From positions 124,001 to 188,000 of the forward strand of contig CAJURQ010000003.1 in NCBI GenBank assembly GCA_910588955.1: 64,000 nt of DNA. Direction: 5' to 3'. The translations under genes and the position numbers were made by a program. The notes below the pieces were generated by a model. It made no database searches. It was not told where the DNA came from and worked only from the letters and a program-made list of their open reading frames with translations. Source of the DNA: an uncultured Lachnospiraceae bacterium (lineage in GTDB: Bacteria > Bacillota > Clostridia > Lachnospirales > Lachnospiraceae). This document shows positions 59,462-64,000 of the stretch, piece by piece. Position 1 is the stretch's first letter, and each line of letters starts with the position of its first letter.

Positions 59462-59953
59462 ATGATGGAGAGAAGAGACAAAGTAAATTATTATCTGGAC
59501 TTGGCAAAAGTGGTGGCACAGCGTTCCACGTGCCTCAGACGGCATTACGGTGCGGTGATTGTGAAAAATGACGAGGTGATCTCGACGGGTTATGTGGGCG
59601 CGCCCAGAGGCAGGAAAAACTGTACTGACATGGGAGAGTGTATCCGTCAAAAGATGGAAATTCCGAGGGGTGAGCGGTATGAACTGTGCCGCAGCGTTCA
59701 CGCGGAGACCAATGCGATCATCAGCGCGTCGAGAGACAAAATGATCGGCAGCGCCATGTATCTGACCGGGGTGGAGGCGGAGACAGGGGAGTATGTGAAA
59801 AACTCCTGCAGCTGCTCCATGTGCAAGAGGCAGATCATCAATGCGGGGATCGAGACGGTGTATGTGAGAGATACCGAGGATGAGTACCGGGTGATTCCAG
59901 TGCAGCAGTGGATCGACGAGGACGAGTCTCTGGAGGGGATGTTCGGGTATTAG
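59462..59953 (+). CDS. dCMP/cytidine deaminase-family protein (ComEB-like)
   Basis: A 163-residue zinc deaminase. The HAE motif is in RSVHAETNAIISA and the zinc-binding cysteines in SCSCSMCKRQIINAGI; GYVGAPRGRKNC is a dCMP-deaminase feature. It would convert dCMP to dUMP for thymidylate synthesis. The ATGATG start follows GAGGGGAGA. Confidence 0.87.
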   Translation: MMERRDKVNYYLDLAKVVAQRSTCLRRHYGAVIVKNDEVISTGYVGAPRGRKNCTDMGECIRQKMEIPRGERYELCRSVHAETNAIISASRDKMIGSAMYLTGVEAETGEYVKNSCSCSMCKRQIINAGIETVYVRDTEDEYRVIPVQQWIDEDESLEGMFGY

Positions 59954-59992
59954 AGGGCTGTCTGTATTATGAGATGGAGTGAGGAAAGAAGA

Positions 59993-60580
59993 ATGGAGAC
60001 ACAGGAAGAAAAAGAGGGCTTGCAGGCGCGTGAGATGTCAAGAACGCCAGTTGACATAAAACCCTCACCTAAAGGTAGACTTTTAAAAGAAATTGCGGTA
60101 TATGAACTGCTTGAAAAGCTGAAAATATCTTATCTGCGTGTGGACCATGAGGCGGCGGCGACCGTGGATGACTGCCATGGTGTGGATGAGGCTCTGGGCA
60201 TTCACATCTGCAAAAATCTTTTTTTATGTAACAGGCAGAAGACGGACTTTTATCTGCTGATGATGCCGGGCTTAAAAAAGTTTAAGACGAAGGAGCTTTC
60301 CGCCCAGCTCGGCGTGTCCCGGCTGTCCTTTGCGGAGGCAGAGTATATGGAAGAATTTCTGGACATCACGCCGGGGTCTGTGAGCGTGATGGGGCTGATG
60401 AACGACAAGGAACACAGGGTAAGGCTTCTGATCGACAGCGAACTTTTGCAGGATGAGTTTGTGGGCTGCCACCCCTGCGTGAACACATCGAGTCTGAAGC
60501 TGCGGATGAAGGATGTCTTGGAGAAGTTTCTGCCCTATGTGGGGCACGGGTACACGGTGGTGGAATTGGTGGGCGAGTAG
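59993..60580 (+). CDS. YbaK/ProX-type aminoacyl-tRNA deacylase
   Basis: A 195-residue editing-domain protein of the prolyl-tRNA ProX type, which removes alanine mischarged onto tRNA-Pro. Landmarks are YELLEKLKISYLRVDHEAAA, HICKNLFLCNRQKTDFYLLM, LGVSRLSFAEAEYMEE, PGSVSVMGLMND and GCHPCVNTSSLKL. I chose the ATG at 59993 behind GAGGAAAG. Confidence 0.85.
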   Translation: METQEEKEGLQAREMSRTPVDIKPSPKGRLLKEIAVYELLEKLKISYLRVDHEAAATVDDCHGVDEALGIHICKNLFLCNRQKTDFYLLMMPGLKKFKTKELSAQLGVSRLSFAEAEYMEEFLDITPGSVSVMGLMNDKEHRVRLLIDSELLQDEFVGCHPCVNTSSLKLRMKDVLEKFLPYVGHGYTVVELVGE

Positions 60581-60589
60581 TTTACATAA
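60580..60589. repeat. GTTTACATAA motif copy after the YbaK-like gene
   Basis: A perfect copy starts at the last base of the stop codon. A one-mismatch relative, GTTAACATAA, lies at 60837-60846 before the next GNAT gene. Confidence 0.45.
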
Positions 60590-60627
60590 CATGCGACCGC
60601 GCCAGAAGAAGAGACGGAGGGAAAAAG

Positions 60628-60822
60628 ATGTCTGAGCGGGAGGAAAAATTTGAAAAAATGCTGCAGGCGGTTCAGGAGGAATACGGGACTGTTTCGGAAA
60701 AAATGGAAACGCTGAAAGCGGAAGGAAAAACAAAGACAGCGACATACAGGCAGATGACAGGCAGAAAGCTTGCGCTTCAAAATATGCTTTCCATGTATCA
60801 GATATACGGGCTGCTGGACTAA
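60628..60822 (+). CDS. Small helical protein, unknown
   Basis: A 64-residue protein, almost all helix (EEKFEKMLQAVQEEYGTVSE, TYRQMTGRKLALQNMLSMYQ). The ribosome binding site GGAGGGAAAA is good. I do not recognise the family. Confidence 0.6.
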   Translation: MSEREEKFEKMLQAVQEEYGTVSEKMETLKAEGKTKTATYRQMTGRKLALQNMLSMYQIYGLLD

Positions 60823-60868
60823 AATCTGCCAAAGAGGTTAACATAATATGGAAAAACGGAGAATACAT

Positions 60869-61312
60869 ATGATACGCAAAATGACGATAGAAGATTACGA
60901 CGGCGTGAAGGCGCTCTGGATGTCAATTAAGGGATTTGCAATAAGAAGTCTGGACGATTCCAGAGAGGGTGTGGCACGTTTTCTTGAGAGGAACCCAGAC
61001 ATTAGTGTGGTGGCGGTGGAAGATGGCAGGATTGTGGGCGCGATCCTCTGCGGTCACGACGGCAGAAGGGGATGCCTTTACCACGTGTGCGTAGCGGAGG
61101 ACTGGCGGATGCGCGGCATCGGGAAGGCGATGGTGGTATTCTGCATGGAGGCGTTAAAGGCGGAAAACATCAATAAAGTGTCGCTGATCGCTTTCACGAA
61201 AAACGATATCGGAAACGCGTTCTGGAAACAGATCGGCTGGACGAAGCGGGAGGACTTAAATTATTATGATTTCACGCTGAACGAGGCGAATATCACGGCG
61301 TTTAACAGCTGA
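60869..61312 (+). CDS. GNAT-family N-acetyltransferase
   Basis: A 147-residue acetyltransferase beginning MIRKMTIEDYDGVKALW. Motif A is LYHVCVAEDWRMRGIGKAMV with RMRGIGK, and the end NAFWKQIGWTKREDLNYYDF is typical. The ATG at 60869 has GGAG eight bases upstream; an ATG at 60848 is also in frame. The riboswitch promoter begins two bases after the stop. Confidence 0.85.
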   Translation: MIRKMTIEDYDGVKALWMSIKGFAIRSLDDSREGVARFLERNPDISVVAVEDGRIVGAILCGHDGRRGCLYHVCVAEDWRMRGIGKAMVVFCMEALKAENINKVSLIAFTKNDIGNAFWKQIGWTKREDLNYYDFTLNEANITAFNS

Positions 61313-61314
61313 GC

Positions 61315-61343
61315 TTGACTCCGCTTTTTCCGTATGCTATACT
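61315..61343 (+). promoter_or_regulatory. Promoter of the FMN riboswitch-ribU unit
   Basis: TTGACT (61315-61320) and TATACT (61338-61343) with a 17-base spacer, 27 bases before the riboswitch. Confidence 0.75.
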
Positions 61344-61368
61344 CTTTCAAACAACTGAATAGTCGTAA

Positions 61369-61480
61369 TGTCTTCAGGGCAGGGTGAAATTCCCGATCGG
61401 CGGTGACAGTCCGCGGGCGCGAGAGCGCGGGGTCCGGTGAAATTCCGGAACCGACGGTATAGTCCGGATTAAAGAAGGTG
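61369..61480 (+). ncRNA. FMN riboswitch (RFN element)
   Basis: The aptamer shows the conserved blocks TCTTCAGGGCAGGGTGAAAT, TCCCGATCGGCGGT, AGTCCGCG, CCGGTGAAATTCCGGAACCG and ACGGTATAGTCCGG, ending in AAAGAAGG. It binds FMN and should switch off the riboflavin transporter downstream. The interval 61481-61571 holds the expression platform. Confidence 0.96.
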
Positions 61481-61571
61481 TATTGAGATTGTCAGAAGAA
61501 CTCTGGCAATGATTTGTGCACTCTTTATCGTCCAACTGCTCTGATGGCATTTTCAGTACACCTAAAATCAT

Positions 61572-61615
61572 AACACCTGAAAGGCAGAGGTACTTTCAGG
61601 TGTTAATTTATTTTA
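61572..61615 (+). terminator. Riboswitch-controlled terminator before ribU
   Basis: AACACCTGAAAG (61572-61583) pairs perfectly with CTTTCAGGTGTT (61593-61604), followed by AATTTATTTT. FMN binding should favour this hairpin. The AGGAGG of ribU comes directly after it. Confidence 0.8.
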
Positions 61616-61628
61616 GGAGGAATGGCAA

Positions 61629-62174
61629 ATGAAAAACAGCAGGACAAAGAAACTCACAACAGTAGGGATGTTGTGCGCGCTCGCGTACATAGCGGTGGCG
61701 GTCGGGCGCATTCCCGTTGTACTTTTTCTAAAGTACGACCCGAAGGACGTGGTGATCGTGATCGGCGGTCTGATCTTTGGACCGCTCACTTCACTGGCGA
61801 TGGCGGTGATCGTTTCAATTGTGGAAATGATTACGATTAGCAGCACTGGCGTCTGGGGATGCATGATGAATATGATTTCAAGCTGCTCCTTTGCGTGTAC
61901 GGCGGCATTTCTCTACAAAAGGCACCACACACGGTCTGGCGCGGTGGCGGCTCTTGTCTGTGGGGTGGCGTGCCAGATCGCGGTGATGATGCTCTGGAAC
62001 TGGCTGGTTGCCCCGGTCTACATGGGCTATCCGCGGGAGGCGGTGGAGGCATTACTGCTGACCGCATTTCTGCCGTTCAATCTCTTGAAGGGCGGGCTGA
62101 ACGCGGGGATTACTTTTCTGATTTATAAGCCGGTGGTCACGACTCTGCGACGGTTAAATCTGGTGGAGAGATGA
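61629..62174 (+). CDS. ribU: Riboflavin ECF transporter substrate-binding subunit
   Basis: A 181-residue S-component with six membrane segments. KKLTTVGMLCALAYIAVAVG at the start, VVIVIGGLIFGPLTSLAMAV, SSTGVWGCMMNMISSCSF and LPFNLLKGGLNAGITFLIYK are RibU features. It works with a shared ECF energising module that is not in the window. Control is by the FMN riboswitch. A hairpin at 62200-62221 follows. Confidence 0.92.
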   Translation: MKNSRTKKLTTVGMLCALAYIAVAVGRIPVVLFLKYDPKDVVIVIGGLIFGPLTSLAMAVIVSIVEMITISSTGVWGCMMNMISSCSFACTAAFLYKRHHTRSGAVAALVCGVACQIAVMMLWNWLVAPVYMGYPREAVEALLLTAFLPFNLLKGGLNAGITFLIYKPVVTTLRRLNLVER

Positions 62175-62199
62175 TGGGAGACATAGGGATTCATGGAAA

Positions 62200-62221
62200 G
62201 GGCGGCATTTTCGTGCCGCCC
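62200..62221. terminator. Bidirectional terminator between ribU and the MerR gene
   Basis: GGGCGGCA (62200-62207) and TGCCGCCC (62214-62221) form a perfect stem between two converging genes, with short T-runs on both strands. Confidence 0.7.
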
Positions 62222-62229
62222 CGACTTTA

Positions 62230-62979
62230 TTACATATTCTCTTTCCCGCAATACACAGCAATAGCCTGTCTGACAAAGTCGGCTGTTCCTGCTCCGCCCG
62301 CTCTGTCAATATTTTTCTGAAAGCGTTCATCGCACACATACATTTCCCCTAATCCGCTAAGGATTTCATTGGTACATGTATAGTAGTTTTCGGTTATAAA
62401 CTTTTGCAAGGAAGAGATTTTCTCCTGTACTTCGTCGGCATCAGGCAGGAAATGTTTTAATGCTCCTAATTCAGAAAACATATTTAGTAGTTCGCTGGCA
62501 AGCTTGTTGCAGCTGTCTTCATTTCGGACGGCAGTTTTCTGGCGGTATTCCCGATATGCGTCGGTATTGCCCCATCTCGCTTTGACCTCCTCTTCATACG
62601 TTTCAATTTCGCTTCTGTCAAAAACTTCAAAATTCATTTTAGTTACTCCTTTCTTTTGCATCTTGCGTGCAAAGTCAATCAGTTTCCCGATGTGTTTATA
62701 TTGTAATTCCAGCAGCCTGATTTGCTGGGCAATTGCCTCCGATGGGTCAAAATCAGGGCTGTCAAGAATTACTTTGATTTCTTTTAAGGGAAACTGTAAT
62801 TCCCGAAACAATAAAATATTCTGCAGACGGCTAAGCGCTGCATCGCCGTACATGCGATAGCCGGTTTCGGTAACTTCCGTCGGTTTCAAAAGCCCGATTT
62901 CATCATAATAATGAAGTGTGCGGGCAGTAATGCCGGTCAGTTTGACAACTTCATGGACAGACATAAGTTTTTCAGCCAT
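62230..62979 (-). CDS. MerR-family regulator with TipAS-type drug-binding domain
   Basis: A 249-residue regulator. The MerR DNA-binding part (SVHEVVKLTGITARTLHYYD, EIGLLKPTEVTETGYRMYGD) and a dimerisation helix are followed by a TipAS domain (about residues 120-249: EEEVKARWGNTDAYREYRQK, FITENYYTCTNEILSGLGEM). TipAS domains capture thiopeptide-like antibiotics and other compounds. The controlled gene is not evident. Confidence 0.9.
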   Translation of the reverse strand: MAEKLMSVHEVVKLTGITARTLHYYDEIGLLKPTEVTETGYRMYGDAALSRLQNILLFRELQFPLKEIKVILDSPDFDPSEAIAQQIRLLELQYKHIGKLIDFARKMQKKGVTKMNFEVFDRSEIETYEEEVKARWGNTDAYREYRQKTAVRNEDSCNKLASELLNMFSELGALKHFLPDADEVQEKISSLQKFITENYYTCTNEILSGLGEMYVCDERFQKNIDRAGGAGTADFVRQAIAVYCGKENM

Positions 62980-63107
62980 TTTTCAAATCCTCCGCGGTGT
63001 TTGAAAGTTTTGTACCTCCCGTTTTATACAATAAACTATGACGCAGCGTGAAGGTCAATAGGTAAATTAAAAAAAGCGGAAAATAAAGTTTGCGCTCCCT
63101 ACAGCCA

Positions 63108-63153
63108 TTGACAGGAGAAAAGATATCTCATATAATTAAACTGATAGTTTAAT
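63108..63153 (+). promoter_or_regulatory. TetR-gene promoter with overlapping operator
   Basis: TTGACA (63108-63113) and TATAAT (63131-63136) are a consensus promoter with a 17-base spacer. The palindrome ATTAAACT-GAT-AGTTTAAT (63135-63153) overlaps the -10 box and start point, as expected for autorepression. Confidence 0.8.
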
Positions 63154-63197
63154 AAATTTTGCCGGGAAGTGGTATGACATTCGGAAAGGAGGAACAC

Positions 63198-63830
63198 ATG
63201 GGCAGAAGAAAGAAGGAACCGAGAAACGTTCACCGCGAAAACATTGCGTCCGCGGCGTCCGACCTTTTTATGAAAAAGGGCATTGCCGCTACTTCCATGG
63301 ATGATATCGCGAAAGCAGCAGGGTACAGTAAGGCGACGCTGTATGTATATTTCGAGAACAAGGAGGAAATCGTCGGCATTTTAGTATTGGGCAGCATGAA
63401 AAAACTTTATGATTACATAGATTCCGCTCTGGCGCAGCAGGAAAGCACGAAGAGCAGATATGAACTGATTTGCCGTGGATTGGTGCAGTATCAGGAAGAG
63501 TTTCCGTTTTATTTCGATATGGCGCTTAGCAAGATCAACATTGATTTTGAAAACCGGAACTATCTGCCAGAGGAAAAGGAGACATATCTGGTCGGGGAAG
63601 AAATCAATGAAAAGCTCCGGGATTTTCTGACAGCAGGCATGGAAAACGGGGAACTGCGGAACGATTTGGAAATCATGCCTGCCATATTAAACTTTTGGGG
63701 TATGCTGTCCGGAATGATACAGCTTGCCGCAAACAAAGAAGCATATATTGAGAAGGCGATGGGCTTGTCGAAAGAGCAGTTTCTGGACTATGGATTTTCC
63801 ATGCTGTACCGTTCAATTGCAGCAGAATAG
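63198..63830 (+). CDS. TetR-family transcriptional regulator
   Basis: A 210-residue repressor. The N-terminal helix-turn-helix reads IASAASDLFMKKGIAATSMD with DIAKAAGYSKATLYVYFENK; the rest is the ligand-binding helical core. The ATG at 63198 follows AAAGGAGG. It probably controls itself and the membrane-protein gene that starts 43 bases after it. Confidence 0.9.
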   Translation: MGRRKKEPRNVHRENIASAASDLFMKKGIAATSMDDIAKAAGYSKATLYVYFENKEEIVGILVLGSMKKLYDYIDSALAQQESTKSRYELICRGLVQYQEEFPFYFDMALSKINIDFENRNYLPEEKETYLVGEEINEKLRDFLTAGMENGELRNDLEIMPAILNFWGMLSGMIQLAANKEAYIEKAMGLSKEQFLDYGFSMLYRSIAAE

Positions 63831-63872
63831 GGGAGAAGAACTTCTCCGCGAAGCGGAATTATGGAGGTAGTG

Positions 63873-64000
63873 ATGAGAGAAAAATTTACGAAAAGAAGGA
63901 TCATTATGTGTATCGCCATTTTCTTATTTTTGATTGGTCTGCTCTGCACGGCTGTCTATCTGAAAAGCGTGGCGGATTACCAAAATGCGGTAAAGGAAAC
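63873..64000 (+). CDS. Membrane-anchored protein, 5' part only
   Basis: The frame begins MREKFTKRRIIMCIAIFLFL with one transmembrane helix (to about residue 29) and continues past the window end. GGAGG lies eight bases upstream. A GC-rich hairpin (TCCGC/GCGGA near 63845-63857) separates it from the TetR gene. The remaining domain cannot be seen, so no function is given. Confidence 0.6.
   Translation, partial: MREKFTKRRIIMCIAIFLFLIGLLCTAVYLKSVADYQNAVKE

Noticed and set aside
62200..62221. Second riboswitch after ribU
   Set aside because: A simple GC-rich hairpin between converging genes, best read as a shared terminator.

Overview
The window is chromosomal DNA from an endospore-forming, Gram-positive Clostridia-type bacterium, most likely a member of the Lachnospiraceae. 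This is inferred from spoVAD and spoVAE, a near-consensus forespore (sigma-G) promoter, an anti-anti-sigma/RsbW-like pair, an FMN riboswitch with an ECF riboflavin transporter, DegV, DUF5721- and LiaF-like proteins, strong AGGAGG ribosome binding sites and a moderately high G+C content. No rRNA, tRNA or CRISPR array was seen.

Layout. (1) 1-13402, host: the end of a SUV3-like helicase, a phosphopantetheinyl transferase, a membrane-anchored hydrolase, a structured repeat element, a periplasmic-binding/GGDEF/EAL signalling protein, a YdcF-like protein, a long palindrome, a TPR lipoprotein, a Nudix-like protein, pyrF, spoVAD, and an STAS / RsbW-like / hybrid-kinase cluster. The kinase gene is cut in its receiver domain and joined tail-to-tail to an equally truncated membrane-protein gene (junction near 12870), the pattern expected from an inversion. 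(2) 13408-44167, a complete-looking transposable (Mu-like) prophage of 30,760 bp. Its ends form a TG...CA-bounded 25-bp imperfect inverted repeat and are flanked by a 5-bp target duplication (AATGT). (3) 44168-64000, host: a RelB/YafQ-type toxin-antitoxin pair, ridA, shikimate kinase, spoVAE, an ECF sigma/anti-sigma operon, DegV, a LytTR regulator, argG, a methyltransferase remnant, a DUF4143 ATPase, a run of small enzymes (GNATs, CPBP protease, flavodoxin-like reductase, arginase-like, dCMP deaminase, YbaK), the FMN riboswitch with ribU, a MerR/TipAS regulator and a TetR regulator with its operator.

The prophage reads left to right: inverted end and transposase sites; a leftward repressor facing a rightward early promoter with repeated operators; small early proteins, including a frameshifted Tad2 (Thoeris anti-defence) homologue; a Ner-like HTH; MuA-type DDE transposase; MuB-type ATPase; Gam; GemA; the Mor activator and a candidate Mor-dependent promoter; holin and a three-domain endolysin; Mu-order packaging genes (DUF2730-like, winged helices, DUF3486, TerL). 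It then switches to an SPP1-like portal, a Mu-F/SPP1-gp7 head protein carrying a C-terminal HExxH domain, scaffold, capsid, and a long-tailed siphophage tail module ending in AT-rich host-recognition genes. It is therefore a mosaic of Mu replication and control with Gram-positive siphophage morphogenesis.

The observations most worth following are: a structured element that occurs once in the host (2770-2882) and once inside the phage between TerL and portal (26781-26876), with stems that keep pairing while their sequence changes; the transposon-type ends of the prophage; the spoVAD leader, where an inverted repeat could hide the ribosome binding site only in read-through transcripts; the broken Tad2; the metallopeptidase-like tail on the head protein; and a 10-base intergenic motif (GTTTACATAA) repeated seven times outside genes.
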